A stretch of DNA of 64,000 nucleotides from Haliotis asinina (GCF_037392515.1 NC_090288.1:13125969-13189968); one strand, 5' to 3'. Counted from the stretch's first letter, positions 45,593 through 60,760 are shown. Numbers and translations: made by a program. The notes: generated by a model from the letters alone, not told the origin.

Positions 45593-47602
45593 CTACGAGA
45601 ATACTCTCCTGAAGAAGGCAGCCACTCTCCTCAGCGCCTTCCTCACGGGATGAATATCCTCCACGAAGCTGTCGTCGTCCTCGTCCTCATAGACCCAGTA
45701 GTCACTGTCGTCGTCACTTGGGACAGGATAGTAGTCGACATAGGTGATGGTGACTGGGGCAGGGAGCGTCTCTCCGTGGTCAGGGCGGGCCCAGAACGGG
45801 GTGAAAACACTCAGAGGGTCGGGAGAGGGACTCGGGGATGAAGCCAGGGGACGCTACATTGGTGAGTGGGGAGGGTGGGATAAAGGAGTGTCATTGGGCG
45901 AGATTTACAGGAAGTTTTTATGTGAAGAATACCAGAAAAAGGTCACAGTCCATAGCCCCAGATTACCCATTTTATGAGACAGTGCCCCAAGACACACAGA
46001 CTATGCTGACAGATTGTTAGAAAGAAATGTTAAGGACTAAATGGGAGAGGGGTACCCGGGGATTGATTTTTAGCACACCGTAACAGAGAAAATACAATGA
46101 AATGTCTCTACTATGCACAAGACGATTGTGGAAGCATAGAGAAAAGAAGAAAACTATTCCGTCCAAGTTGAAGAAGATGTAGATAAAGTGCATACACAGT
46201 CGGATTCCTCATCCAGCGACGGCCATAGACTAGCAGCAGGAGTGACATGATACCGGATCATGTCTTCCCGTGCTGAAAATAACCAAAAACAACAAGTTAA
46301 AATGCACATTACACTACATGAAGAGTAATTTAGAGACCGTCGAAGATATAGTAGACAAGCGGATTGCCGATAAAATAGACCATGAAGCTAATGGAGTCCC
46401 GTTTGGGACAAGTATCGGCCACGAGAATGTGTTACAAGAATAATAATGGGCATTTAATCACTGCTTTGGTATACAATCCATCTATTAGAATAGCCACAAA
46501 AGGCCGACTATTTTCATGAAAAGCTGACAAAACAATATACCCAAACTATGCCTTATAAACAGTCACAATATGTCAAAAGGATTATAAAAGTACCGTCCGT
46601 CGTTCATAAATAGCGAGAGCTTTCATTTCGCGGACAGAATACACATTAAACAGGTACACATTTGGGAATTTTCACAAAATTGCAAATGGCGGCCAGTCAT
46701 CCCCACTGTTGCTACGGTCAAACTACGGCCAATTTAAAGTCAATCTACACTTTTAACACTTTAAAATACAATAACGGACTGCTTGAATACCTTGAATATG
46801 CAGCCTTGTAAACATCTTGACAATAGCAGAACTCGGAAGGATGTCGTAGTCAACGAAATGCAGAGCGATAGGTAGCAAGAGCAATGGCGATTCTGTTAAG
46901 AACAGAGGGGACCGTTGGCAACGACAACGGTAACTACATGGAAACGAAGTCAGAACGAGGCGTCATCGAATGTTTCCGGCAATGCCAAGCAGGCGGCTAT
47001 AGTCGGATCTCATGGTGTCAAACACCTGGCGATTTTTAGGGTTTTAGCCGATGCCTACGGGTTCAAACGTCGGATATGCCATAGTTCACTACCACGCCTT
47101 ATCTGGTAGATCTTAAAAGCACACTGTCAGTTCTCCAAAGCCCTGTTAAGATGAGCACCAGTGAGTAAAGTTGAGGATTCGTTTTCAGTCAGAAAGATAC
47201 AAGTCTTCCCATTCCCCTTTTTGTTATTTCACATAAGAGTATATCAGAGAGGGAAACTAAAGTCTATGCACGTGTAGTGCCGCATATAGTGGGCAGATAT
47301 ACGTTAAAGTCATTTTCACCCAGTTGAAAATTGATAGACGTTAGGGACCATTTGTTTCCATAGAACTGTGGAAGAAAGACCTTACTCTCTCTAAACAAAG
47401 ACGGAAACGATTGCAAATAAGGAAGCACATCCTCTTTTGTCGGTCGTTGCCGTGGTTGCCGTCGGTGATAAAAAGAAGTGCATGTTGTGTTTGTTTGAAC
47501 CCCGAATTGAAAGTGGCAAACTGATGAACGTAAATAGTTGCTGGCAAAATCCCTACATCTGACGTGGACACCGTTTGTTGGTTTGTAGCTCGTGGTGTAC
47601 AT
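45593..47602 (-). CDS. Array gene copy 2 (184 residues, unrecognised)
   Basis: Coding exons 47602-47386, 46272-46196 and 45853-45593. A non-coding exon 1 is proposed at about 47812-47769 with donor GAGCT|gtaagt, acceptor ctttccgcag|CAATTAG at 47632/47631 for exon 2, and a TATA-like TATATAT at 47846-47840. Poly(A) signal at 45111-45106. Residue 43 is Phe. Introns are about 137, 1113 and 342 bp. All splice dinucleotides are intact, so this copy is the best reference for the unit. The protein is described under copy 1. Confidence 0.62.
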
Positions 47603-48873
47603 TTACAGGCTGTTGGTAGGTGCACTAATTGCTGCGGAAAGATAAGCTATGCAATTCGACTGATAAACGCTCGCTAATAGTCCGACAAGAGTGGCCTCCC
47701 TTCGTTCATCAGCCAGGACCAAGCTGGATAAGAGAGACCAGTCCAGCCATTCCTTTAAATACACTTACAGCTCATCGACCTGCTTAATGACCACTCGACG
47801 AAGAGCACAACCGCTCTTCCAGTCTTAGAATATGTGCACATATATAAAGACGATGTGGGGTGGTAGGGTAGCCTTGTGCTGAAAGCGGAAGGGGCGGGTT
47901 CCATTCCCCAAATGGGTGAAGCCCATTTCTGGTGTCCCCCGCCGTATACAACTAAAACAATGCTAAAAGCGACGTAAAATCCCACTCACTCACTATAGAC
48001 GAGGTGACGGTTAAACAACCACAAAGAGTGAAGGGAGACCACTCTCGATCACTCACCAGTGCACGTCATTTAAAGTAAGTGAAGTCATCGTAAAATATTT
48101 AGAGTTCCGACATCCAGTTTGTAGTTACAGCTGCACAAGACTATTGACGTCGTCATTTCCATCACAGAGAGCTTGTTAAAAACTCGATTAGAAGACAGCA
48201 ACACAACGGGACAGCGCAAACGATCCCTCAATATTTTCATTAGTTTACTCTTACAGAATCTTCAAGTTCTGTCACAATAAAACAGACTTGGTTCAATTGC
48301 CTCTCCTGTTGTGTTACTGTCACCTAGTTGTTAGTAGGTCCAAAGAAGGAAGAAAAACAGACTCGTGTGTATACCATTCATCAATATTTATTACATATCC
48401 AAAAATAGAATGGTATGTGCTTAAAGAAAATATTCGAATTGGGGCCAAAAGGGAAGAGTTGTCCTCTCATTAGGAGAGAAATAACATAGAAATGTCAGCC
48501 AAAGGGTATGCCAAAATATAACTTGATCGAAAGGGTGTGTCCAAAGGAAAGCCCAAAATGGTAGCCAAAAACAGACCAAAGAGGTACAAATGGGATAATA
48601 GGGTATTGTACGGCTACCCAAACAAGTCGTCCAACCTGAAAACATTTACAGCCAACCAAATACGTATGCAAACCACATCAACATCCCATATAGAGAAAAC
48701 AAATACACCATATTCTCCCTCATTCTCTCTCTCACCCTCTCTCTCTCTCTCTCTCTCTCCCCAATAAGATGTAACTTTACAAAGTGGGTCACACACCTAC
48801 ATATACACATATACAGTAGTGCCACACACGCACTCACGCACTCACGCACTCACGCGCACACTAGATGAGGAAT

Positions 48874-50883
48874 CTACGAGAATACTCTCCTGAAGAAGGC
48901 AGCCACTCTCCTCAGCGCCTTCCTCACGGGATGAATATCCTCCACGAAGCTGTCGTCGTCCTCGTCCTCATAGACCCAGTAGTCACTGTCGTCGTCACTT
49001 GGGACAGGATAGTAGTCGACATAGGTGATGGTGACTGGGGCAGGGAGCGTCTCTCCGTGGTCAGGGCGGGCCCAGAACGGGGTGAAAACACTCAGAGGGT
49101 CGGGAGAGGGACTCGGGGATGAAGCCAGGGGACGCTACATTGGTGAGTGGGGAGGGTGGGATAAAGGAGTGTCATTGGGCGAGATTTACAGGAAGTTTTT
49201 ATGTGAAGAATACCAGAAAAAGGTCACAGTCCATAGCCCCAGATTACCCATTTTATGAGACAGTGCCCCAAGACACACAGACTATGCTGACAGATTGTTA
49301 GAAAGAAATGTTAAGGACTAAATGGGAGAGGGGTACCCGGGGATTGATTTTTAGCACACCGTAACAGAGAAAATACAATGAAATGTCTCTACTATGCACA
49401 AGACGATTGTGGAAGCATAGAGAAAAGAAGAAAACTATTCCGTCCAAGTTGAAGAAGATGTAGATAAAGTGCATACACAGTCGGATTCCTCATCCAGCGA
49501 CGGCCATAGACTAGCAGCAGGAGTGACATGATACCGGATCATGTCTTCCCGTGCTGAAAATAACCAAAAACAACAAGTTAAAATGCACATTACACTACAT
49601 GAAGAGTAATTTAGAGACCGTCGAAGATATAGTAGACAAGCGGATTGCCGATAAAATAGACCATGAAGCTAATGGAGTCCCGTTTGGGACAAGTATCGGC
49701 CACGAGAATGTGTTACAAGAATAATAATGGGCATTTAATCACTGCTTTGGTATACAATCCATCTATTAGAATAGCCACAAAAGGCCGACTATTTTCATGA
49801 AAAGCTGACAAAACAATATACCCAAACTATGCCTTATAAACAGTCACAATATGTCAAAAGGATTATAAAAGTACCGTCCGTCGTTCATAAATAGCGAGAG
49901 CTTTCATTTCGCGGACAGAATACACATTAAACAGGTACACATTTGGGAATTTTCACAAAATTGCAAATGGCGGCCAGTCATCCCCACTGTTGCTACGGTC
50001 AAACTACGGCCAATTTAAAGTCAATCTACACTTTTAACACTTTAAAATACAATAACGGACTGCTTGAATACCTTGAATATGCAGCCTTGTAAACATCTTG
50101 ACAATAGCAGAACTCGGAAGGATGTCGTAGTCAACGAAATGCAGAGCGATAGGTAGCAAGAGCAATGGCGATTCTGTTAAGAACAGAGGGGACCGTTGGC
50201 AACGACAACGGTAACTACATGGAAACGAAGTCAGAACGAGGCGTCATCGAATGTTTCCGGCAATGCCAAGCAGGCGGCTATAGTCGGATCTCATGGTGTC
50301 AAACACCTGGCGATTTTTAGGGTTTTAGCCGATGCCTACGGGTTCAAACGTCGGATATGCCATAGTTCACTACCACGCCTTATCTGGTAGATCTTAAAAG
50401 CACACTGTCAGTTCTCCAAAGCCCTGTTAAGATGAGCACCAGTGAGTAAAGTTGAGGATTCGTTTTCAGTCAGAAAGATACAAGTCTCCCCATTCCCCTT
50501 TTTGTTATTTCACATAAGAGTATATCAGAGAGGGAAACTAAAGTCTATGCACGTGTAGTGCCGCATATAGTGGGCAGATATACGTTAAAGTCATTTTCAC
50601 CCAGTTGAAAATTGATAGACGTTAGGGACCATTTGTTTCCATAGAACTGTGGAAGAAAGACCTTACTCTCTCTAAACAAAGACGGAAACGATTGCAAATA
50701 AGGAAGCACATCCTCTTTTGTCGGTCGTTGCCGTGGTTGCCGTCGGTGATATAAAGAAGTGCATGTTGTGTTTGTTTGAACCCCGAATTGAAAGTGGCAA
50801 ACTGATGAACGTAAATAGTTGCTGGCAAAATCCCTACATCTGACGTGGACACCGTTTGTTGGTTTGTAGCTCGTGGTGTACAT
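48874..50883 (-). CDS. Array gene copy 3 (184 residues, unrecognised)
   Basis: Coding exons 50883-50667, 49553-49477 and 49134-48874; poly(A) signal 48392-48387. Residue 43 is Leu, as in copy 1; otherwise as copy 2, with which it shares private non-coding variants (GGCGAGATTT, CAAGACACACAG). Splice sites intact. Confidence 0.62.
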
Positions 50884-52164
50884 TTACAGGCTGTTGGTAG
50901 GTGCACTAATTGCTGCGGAAAGATAAGCTATGCAATTCGACTGATAAACGCTCGCTAATAGTCCGACAAGAGTGGCCTCCCTTCGTTCATCAGCCAGGAC
51001 CAAGCTGGATAAGAGAGACCAGTCCAGCCATTCCTTTAAATACACTTACAGCTCATCGACCTGCTTAATGACCACTCGACGAAGAGCACAACCGCTCTTC
51101 CACTCTTAGAATATGTGCACATATATAAAGACGATGTGGGGTGGTAGGGTAGCCTTGTGCTGAAAGCGGAAGGGGCGGGTTCCATTCCCCAAATGGGTGA
51201 AGCCCATTTCTGGTGTCCCCCGCCGTATACAACTAAAACAATGCTAAAAGCGACGTAAAATCCCACTCACTCACTATAGACGAGGTGACGGTTAAACAAC
51301 CACAAAGAGTGAAGGGAGACCACTCTCGATCACTCACCAGTGCACGTCATTTAAAGTAAGTGAAGTCATCGTAAAATATTTAGAGTTCCGACATCCAGTT
51401 TGTAGTTACAGCTGCACAAGACTATTGACGTCGTCATTTCCATCACAGAGAGCTTGTTAAAAACTCGATTAGAAGACAGCAACACAACGGGACAGCGCAA
51501 ACGATCCCTCAATATTTTCATTAGTTTACTCTTACAGAATCTTCAAGTTCTGTCACAATAAAACAGACTTGGTTCAATTGCCTCTCCTGTTGTGTTACTG
51601 TCACCTAGTTGTTAGTAGGTCCAAAGAAGGAAGAAAAACAGACTCGTGTGTATACCATTCATCAATATTTATTACATATCCAAAAATAGAATGGTATGTG
51701 CTTAAAGAAAATATTCGAATTGGGGCCAAAAGGGAAGAGTTGTTCTCTCATTTGGAGAGAAATAACATAGAAATGTCAGCCAAAGGGTATGCCAAAATAT
51801 AACTTGATCGAAAGGGTGTGTCCAAAGGAAAGCCCAAAATGGTAGCCAAAAACAGACCAAAGAGGTACAAATGGGATAATAGGGTATTGTACGGATACCC
51901 AAACAAGTCGTCCAACCTGAAAACATTTACAGCCAACCAAATACGTATGCAAACCACATCAACATCCCATATAGAGAAAACAAATACACCATATTCTCCC
52001 TCATTCTCTCTCTCACCCTCTCTCTCTCTCTCTCTCTCTCTCCCCAATCAGATGTAACTTTACAAAGTGGGTCACACACCTACATATACACATATACAGT
52101 AGTGCCACACACGCACTCACGCACTCACGCACTCACGCACTCACGCGCACACTAGATGAGGAAT

Positions 52165-54174
52165 CTACGAGAATACTCTCCTGAAGAAGGCAGCCACTCT
52201 CCTCAGCGCCTTCCTCACGGGATGAATATCCTCCACGAAGCTGTCGTCGTCCTCGTCCTCATAGACCCAGTAGTCACTGTCGTCGTCACTTGGGACAGGA
52301 TAGTAGTCGACATAGGTGATGGTGACTGGGGCAGGGAGCGTTTCTCCGTGGTCAGGGCGGGCCCAGAACGGGGTGAAAACACTCAGAGGGTCGGGAGAGG
52401 GACTCGGGGATGAAGCCAGGGGACGCTACATTGGTGAGTGGGGAGGGTGGGATAAAGGAGTGTCATTGGGCGAGGTTTACAGGAAGTTTTTATGTGAAGA
52501 ATACTAGAAAACGGTCAGAGTCCATAGCCCCAGATTACCCATTTTATGAGACAGTGCCCCAAGACAAACAGACTATGCTGACAGATTGTTAGAAAGAAAT
52601 GTTAAGGACTAAATGGGAGAGGGATACCCGGGGATTGATTTTTAGCACACCGTAACAGAGAAAATACAATGAAATGTCTCTACTATGCACAAGACGATTG
52701 TGGAAGCATAGAGAAAAGAAGAAAACTATTCCCTCCAAGTTGAAGAAGATGTAGATAAAATGCATACACAGTCGGATTCCTCATCCAGCGACGGCCATAG
52801 ACTAGCAGCAGGAGTGACATGATACCGGATCATGTCTTCCCGTGCTGAAAATAACCAAAAACAACAAGTTAAAATGCACATTACACTACATGAAGAGTAA
52901 TTTAGAGACCGTCGAAGATATAGTAGACAAGCGGATTGCCGATAAAATAGACCATGAAGCTAATGGAGTCCCGTTTGGGACAAGTATCGGCCACGAGAAT
53001 GTGTTACAAGAATAATAATGGGCATTTAATCACTGCTTTGGTATACAATCCATCTATTAGAATAGCCACAAAAGGCCGACTATTTTCATGAAAAGCTGAC
53101 AAAACAATATACCCAAACTATGCCTTATAAACAGTCACAATATGTCAAAAGGATTATAAAAGTACCGTCCGTCGTTCATAAATAGCGAGAGCTTTCATTT
53201 CGCGGACAGAATACACATTAAACAGGTACACATTTGGGAATTTTCACAAAATTGCAAATGGCGGCCAGTCATCCCCACTGTTGCTACGGTCAAACTACGG
53301 CCAATTTAAAGTCAATCTACACTTTTAACACTTTAAAATACAATAACGGACTGCTTGAATACCTTGAATATGCAGCCTTGTAAACATCTTGACAATAGCA
53401 GAACTCGGAAGGATGTCGTAGTCAACGAAATGCAGAGCGATAGGTAGCAAGAGCAATGGCGATTCTGTTAAGAACAGAGGGGACCGTTGGCAACGACAAC
53501 GGTAACTACATGGAAACGAAGTCAGAACGAGGCGTCATCGAATGTTTCCGGCAATGCCAAGCAGGCGGCTATAGTCGGATCTCATGGTGTCAAACACCTG
53601 GCGATTTTTAGGGTTTTAGCCGATGCCTACGGGTTCAAACGTCGGATATGCCATAGTTCACTACCACGCCTTATCTGGTAGATCTTAAAAGCACACTGTC
53701 AGTTCTCCAAAGCCCTGTTAAGATGAGCACCAGTGAGTAAAGTTGAGGATTCGTTTTCAGTTAGAAAGATACAAGTCTTCCCATTCCCCTTTTTGTTATT
53801 TCACATAAGAGTATATCAGAGAGGGAAACTAAAGTCTATGCACGTGTAGTGCCGCATATAGTGGGCAGATATACGTTCAAGTCATTTTCACCCAGTTGAA
53901 AATTGATAGACGTTAGGGACCATTTGTTTCCATAGAACTGTGGAAGAAAGACCTTACTCTCTCTAAACAAAGACGGAAACGATTGCAAATAAGGAAGCAC
54001 ATCCTCTTTTGTCGGTCGTTGCCGTGGTTGCCGTCGGTGATAAAAAGAAGTGCATGTTGTGTTTGTTTGAACCCCGAATTGAAAGTGGCAAACTGATGAA
54101 CGTAAATAGTTGCTGGCAAAGTCCCTACATCTGACGTGGACACCGTTTGTTGGTGTGTAGCTCGTGGTGTACAT
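52165..54174 (-). CDS. Array gene copy 4 (184 residues, unrecognised)
   Basis: Coding exons 54174-53958, 52844-52768 and 52425-52165; poly(A) signal 51673-51668. Residue 7 is Thr instead of Lys. It has silent changes GAG to GAA in the terminal exon and GAT to GAC in exon 2, shared with copies 5-7 where visible. Splice sites intact. Confidence 0.62.
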
Positions 54175-55457
54175 TTACAGGCTGTTGGTAGGTGCACTAA
54201 TTGCTGCGGAAAGATAAGCTGTGCAATTCGACTGATAAACGCTCGCTAATAGTCCGACAAGAGTGGCCTCCCTTCGTTCATCAGCCAGGACCAAGCTGGA
54301 TAAGAGAGACCAGTCCAGCCATTCCTTTAAATACACTTACAGCTCATCGACCTGCTTAATGACCACTCGACGAAGAGCACAACCGCTCTTCCACTCTTAG
54401 AATATGTGCACATATATAAAGACGATGTGGGGTGGTAGGGTAGCCTTGTGCTGAAAGCGGAAGGGGCGGGTTCCATTCCCCAAATGGGTGAAGCCCATTT
54501 CTGGTGTCCCCCGCCGTATACAACTAAAACAATGCTAAAAGCGACGTAAAATCCCACTCACTCACTATAGACGAGGTGACGGTTAAACAACCACAAAGAG
54601 TGAAGGGAGACCACTCTCGATCACTCACCAGTGCACGTCATTTAAAGTAAGTGAAGTCATCGTAAAATATTTAGAGTTCCGACATCCAGTTTGTAGTTAC
54701 AGCTGCACAAGACTATTGACGTCGTCATTTCCATCACAGAGAGCTTGTTAAAAACTCGATTAGAAGACAGCAACACAACGGGACAGCGCAAACGATCCCT
54801 CAATATTTTCATTAGTTTACTCTTACAGAATCTTCAAGTTCTGTCACAATAAAACAGACTTGGTTCAATTGCCTCTCCTGTTGTGTTACTGTCACCTAGT
54901 TGTTAGTAGGTCCAAAGAAGGAAGAAAAACAGACTCGTGTGTATACCATTCATCAATATTTATTACATATCCAAAAATAGAATGGTATGTGCTTAAAGAA
55001 AATATTCGAATTGGGGCCAAAAGGGAAGAGTTGTCCCCTCATTAGGAGAGAAATAACATAGAAATGTCAGCCAAAGGGTATGCCAAAATATAACTTGATC
55101 GAAAGGGTGTGTCCAAAGGAAAGCCCAAAATGGTAGCCAAAAACAGACCAAAGAGGTACAAATGGGATAATAGGGTATTGTACGGATATCCAAACAAGTC
55201 GTCCAACCTGAAAACATTTACAGCCAACCAAATACGTATGCAAACCACATCAACATCCCATATAGAGAAAACAAATACACCATATTCTCCCTCATTCTCT
55301 CTCTCACCCTCTCTCTCTCTCTCTCTCTCTCTCTCCCCAATCAGATGTAACTTTACAAAGTGGGTCACACACCTACATATACACATATACAGTAGTGCCA
55401 CACACGCACTCACGCACTCACGCACTCACGCACTCACGCGCACACTAGATGAGGAAT

Positions 55458-57467
55458 CTACGAGAATACTCTCCTGAAGAAGGCAGCCACTCTCCTCAGC
55501 GCCTTCCTCACGGGATGAATATCCTCCACGAAGCTGTCGTCGTCCTCGTCCTCATAGACCCAGTAGTCACTGTCGTCGTCACTTGGGACAGGATAGTAGT
55601 CGACATAGGTGATGGTGACTGGGGCAGGGAGCGTTTCTCCGTGGTCAGGGCGGGCCCAGAACGGGGTGAAAACACTCAGAGGGTCGGGAGAGGGACTCGG
55701 GGATGAAGCCAGGGGACGCTACATTGGTGAGTGGGGAGGGTGGGATAAAGGAGAGTCATTGGGCGAGGTTTACAGGAAGTTTTTATGTGAAGAATACTAG
55801 AAAAAGGTCACAGTCCATAGCCCCAGATTACCCATTTTATGAGACAGTGCCCCAAGACAAACAGACTATGCTGACAGATTGTTAGAAAGAAATGTTAAGG
55901 ACTAAATGGGAGAGGGGTACCCGGGGATTGATTTTTAGCACACCGTAACAGAGAAAATACAATGAAATGTCTCTACTATGCACAAGACGATTGTGGAAGC
56001 ATAGAGAAAAGAAGAAAACTATTCCGTCCAAGTTGAAGAAGATGTAGATAAAATGCATACACAGTCGGATTCCTCATCCAGCGACGGCCATAGACTAGCA
56101 GCAGGAGTGACATGATACCGGATCATGTCTTCCCGTGCTGAAAATAACCAAAAACAACAAGTTAAAATGCACATTACACTACATGAAGAGTAATTTAGAG
56201 ACCGTCGAAGATATAGTAGACAAGCGGATTGCCGATAAAATAGACCATGAAGCTAATGGAGTCCCGTTTGGGACAAGTATCGGCCACGAGAATGTGTTAC
56301 AAGAATAATAATGGGCATTTAATCACTGCTTTGGTATACAATCCATCTATTAGAATAGCCACAAAAGGCCGACTATTTTCATGAAAAGCTGACAAAACAA
56401 TATACCCAAACTATGCCTTATAAACAGTCACAATATGTCAAAAGGATTATAAAAGTACCGTCCGTCGTTCATAAATAGCGAGAGCTTTCATTTCGCGGAC
56501 AGAATACACATTAAACAGGTACACATTTGGGAATTTTCACAAAATTGCAAATGGCGGCCAGTCATCCCCACTGTTGCTACGGTCAAACTACGGCCAATTT
56601 AAAGTCAATCTACACTTTTAACACTTTAAAATACAATAACGGACTGCTTGAATACCTTGAATATGCAGCCTTGTAAACATCTTGACAATAGCAGAACTCG
56701 GAAGGATGTCGTAGTCAACGAAATGCAGAGCGATAGGTAGCAAGAGCAATGGCGATTCTGTTAAGAACAGAGGGGACCGTTGGCAACGACAACGGTAACT
56801 ACATGGAAACGAAGTCAGAACGAGGCGTCATCGAATGTTTCCGGCAATGCCAAGCAGGCGGCTATAGTCGGATCTCATGGTGTCAAACACCTGGCGATTT
56901 TTAGGGTTTTAGCCGATGCCTACGGGTTCAAACGTCGGATATGCCATAGTTCACTACCACGCCTTATCTGTTAGATCTTAAAAACACACTGTCAGTTCTC
57001 CAAAGCCCTGTTAAGATGAGCACCAGTGAGTAAAGTTGAGGATTCGTTTTCAGTCAGAAAGATACAAGTCTTCCCATTCCCCTTTTTGTTATTTCACATA
57101 AGAGTATATCAGAGAGGGAAACTAAAGTCTATGCACGTGTAGTGCCGCATATAGTGGGCAGATATACGTTCAAGTCATTTTCACCCAGTTGAAAATTGAT
57201 AGACGTTAGGGACCATTTGTTTCCATAGAACTGTGGAAGAAAGACCTTACTCTCTCTAAACAAAGACGGAAACGATTGCAAATAAGGAAGCACATCCTCT
57301 TTTGTCGGTCGTTGCCGTGGTTGCCGTCGGTGATAAAAAGAAGTGCATGTTGTGTTTGTTTGAACCCCGAATTGAAAGTGGCAAACTGATGAACGTAAAT
57401 AGTTGCTGGCAAAGTCCCTACATCTGACGTGGACACCGTTTGTTGGTTTGTAGCTCGTGGTGTACAT
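55458..57467 (-). CDS. Array gene copy 5 (184 residues, unrecognised)
   Basis: Coding exons 57467-57251, 56137-56061 and 55718-55458; poly(A) signal 54964-54959. Coding sequence as copy 4 but Lys at residue 7. Nearly identical to copy 6 over the whole unit, including GTCCCCTCATTAGG and GGATATCCAAACA in the 3' flank. Splice sites intact. Confidence 0.62.
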
Positions 57468-58750
57468 TTACAGGCTGTTGGTAGGTGCACTAATTGCTGC
57501 GGAAAGATAAGCTATGCAATTCGACTGATAAACGCTCGCTAATAGTCCGACAAGAGTGGCCTCCCTTCGTTCATCAGCCAGGACCAAGCTGGATAAGAGA
57601 GACCAGTCCAGCCATTCCTTTAAATACACTTACAGCTCATCGACCTGCTTAATGACCACTCGACGAAGAGCACAACCGCTCTTCCACTCTTAGAATATGT
57701 GCACATATATAAAGACGATGTGGGGTGGTAGGGTAGCCTTGTGCTGAAAGCGGAAGGGGCGGGTTCCATTCCCCAAATGGGTGAAGCCCATTTCTGGTGT
57801 CCCCCGCCGTATACAACTAAAACAATGCTAAAAGCGACGTAAAATCCCACTCACTCACTATAGACGAGGTGACGGTTAAACAACCACAAAGAGTGAAGGG
57901 AGACCACTCTCGATCACTCACCAGTGCACGTCATTTAAAGTAAGTGAAGTCATCGTAAAATATTTAGAGTTCCGACATCCAGTTTGTAGTTACAGCTGCA
58001 CAAGACTATTGACGTCGTCATTTCCATCACAGAGAGCTTGTTAAAAACTCGATTAGAAGACAGCAACACAACGGGACAGCGCAAACGATCCCTCAATATT
58101 TTCATTAGTTTACTCTTACAGAATCTTCAAGTTCTGTCACAATAAAACAGACTTGGTTCAATTGCCTCTCCTGTTGTGTTACTGTCACCTAGTTGTTAGT
58201 AGGTCCAAAGAAGGAAGAAAAACAGACTCGTGTGTATACCATTCATCAATATTTATTACATATCCAAAAATAGAATGGTATGTGCTTAAAGAAAATATTC
58301 GAATTGGGGCCAAAAGGGAAGAGTTGTCCCCTCATTAGGAGAGAAATAACATAGAAATGTCAGCCAAAGGGTATGCCAAAATATAACTTGATCGAAAGGG
58401 TGTGTCCAAAGGAAAGCCCAAAATGGTAGCCAAAAACAGACCAAAGAGGTACAAATGGGATAATAGGGTATTGTACGGATATCCAAACAAGTCGTCCAAC
58501 CTGAAAACATTTACAGCCAACCAAATACGTATGCAAACCACATCAACATCCCATATAGAGAAAACAAATACACCATATTCTCCCTCATTCTCTCTCTCAC
58601 CCTCTCTCTCTCTCTCTCTCTCTCTCTCCCCAATCAGATGTAACTTTACAAAGTGGGTCACACACCTACATATACACATATACAGTAGTGCCACACACGC
58701 ACTCACGCACTCACGCACTCACGCACTCACGCGCACACTAGATGAGGAAT

Positions 58751-60760
58751 CTACGAGAATACTCTCCTGAAGAAGGCAGCCACTCTCCTCAGCGCCTTCC
58801 TCACGGGATGAATATCCTCCACGAAGCTGTCGTCGTCCTCGTCCTCATAGACCCAGTAGTCACTGTCGTCGTCACTTGGGACAGGATAGTAGTCGACATA
58901 GGTGATGGTGACTGGGGCAGGGAGCGTTTCTCCGTGGTCAGGGCGGGCCCAGAACGGGGTGAAAACACTCAGAGGGTCGGGAGAGGGACTCGGGGATGAA
59001 GCCAGGGGACGCTACATTGGTGAGTGGGGAGGGTGGGATAAAGGAGAGTCATTGGGCGAGGTTTACAGGAAGTTTTTATGTGAAGAATACTAGAAAAAGG
59101 TCACAGTCCATAGCCCCAGATTACCCATTTTATGAGACAGTGCCCCAAGACAAACAGACTATGCTGACAGATTGTTAGAAAGAAATGTTAAGGACTAAAT
59201 GGGAGAGGGGTACCCGGGGATTGATTTTTAGCACACCGTAACAGAGAAAATACAATGAAATGTCTCTACTATGCACAAGACGATTGTGGAAGCATAGAGA
59301 AAAGAAGAAAACTATTCCGTCCAAGTTGAAGAAGATGTAGATAAAATGCATACACAGTCGGATTCCTCATCCAGCGACGGCCATAGACTAGCAGCAGGAG
59401 TGACATGATACCGGATCATGTCTTCCCGTGCTGAAAATAACCAAAAACAACAAGTTAAAATGCACATTACACTACATGAAGAGTAATTTAGAGACCGTCG
59501 AAGATATAGTAGACAAGCGGATTGCCGATAAAATAGACCATGAAGCTAATGGAGTCCCGTTTGGGACAAGTATCGGCCACGAGAATGTGTTACAAGAATA
59601 ATAATGGGCATTTAATCACTGCTTTGGTATACAATCCATCTATTAGAATAGCCACAAAAGGCCGACTATTTTCATGAAAAGCTGACAAAACAATATACCC
59701 AAACTATGCCTTATAAACAGTCACAATATGTCAAAAGGATTATAAAAGTACCGTCCGTCGTTCATAAATAGCGAGAGCTTTCATTTCGCGGACAGAATAC
59801 ACATCAAACAGGTACACATTTGGGAATTTTCACAAAATTGCAAATGGCGGCCAGTCATCCCCACTGTTGCTACGGTCAAACTACGGCCAATTTAAAGTCA
59901 ATCTACACTTTTAACACTTTAAAATACAATAACGGACTGCTTGAATACCTTGAATATGCAGCCTTGTAAACATCTTGACAATAGCAGAACTCGGAAGGAT
60001 GTCGTAGTCAACGAAATGCAGAGCGATAGGTAGCAAGAGCAATGGCGATTCTGTTAAGAACAGAGGGGACCGTTGGCAACGACAACGGTAACTACATGGA
60101 AACGAAGTCAGAACGAGGCGTCATCGAATGTTTCCGGCAATGCCAAGCAGGCGGCTATAGTCGGATCTCATGGTGTCAAACACCTGGCGATTTTTAGGGT
60201 TTTAGCCGATGCCTACGGGTTCAAACGTCGGATATGCCATAGTTCACTACCACGCCTTATCTGGTAGATCTTAAAAGCACACTGTCAGTTCTCCAAAGCC
60301 CTGTTAAGATGAGCACCAGTGAGTAAAGTTGAGGATTCGTTTTCAGTCAGAAAGATACAAGTCTTCCCATTCCCCTTTTTGTTATTTCACATAAGAGTAT
60401 ATCAGAGAGGGAAACTAAAGTCTATGCACGTGTAGTGCCGCATATAGTGGGCAGATATACGTTCAAGTCATTTTCACCCAGTTGAAAATTGATAGACGTT
60501 AGGGACCATTTGTTTCCATAGAACTGTGGAAGAAAGACCTTACTCTCTCTAAACAAAGACGGAAACGATTGCAAATAAGGAAGCACATCCTCTTTTGTCG
60601 GTCGTTGCCGTGGTTGCCGTCGGTGATAAAAAGAAGTGCATGTTGTGTTTGTTTGAACCCCGAATTGAAAGTGGCAAACTGATGAACGTAAATAGTTGCT
60701 GGCAAAGTCCCTACATCTGACGTGGACACCGTTTGTTGGTTTGTAGCTCGTGGTGTACAT
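58751..60760 (-). CDS. Array gene copy 6 (184 residues, unrecognised)
   Basis: Coding exons 60760-60544, 59430-59354 and 59011-58751; poly(A) signal 58257-58252. The coding sequence appears the same as copy 5. Splice sites intact. Confidence 0.62.
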
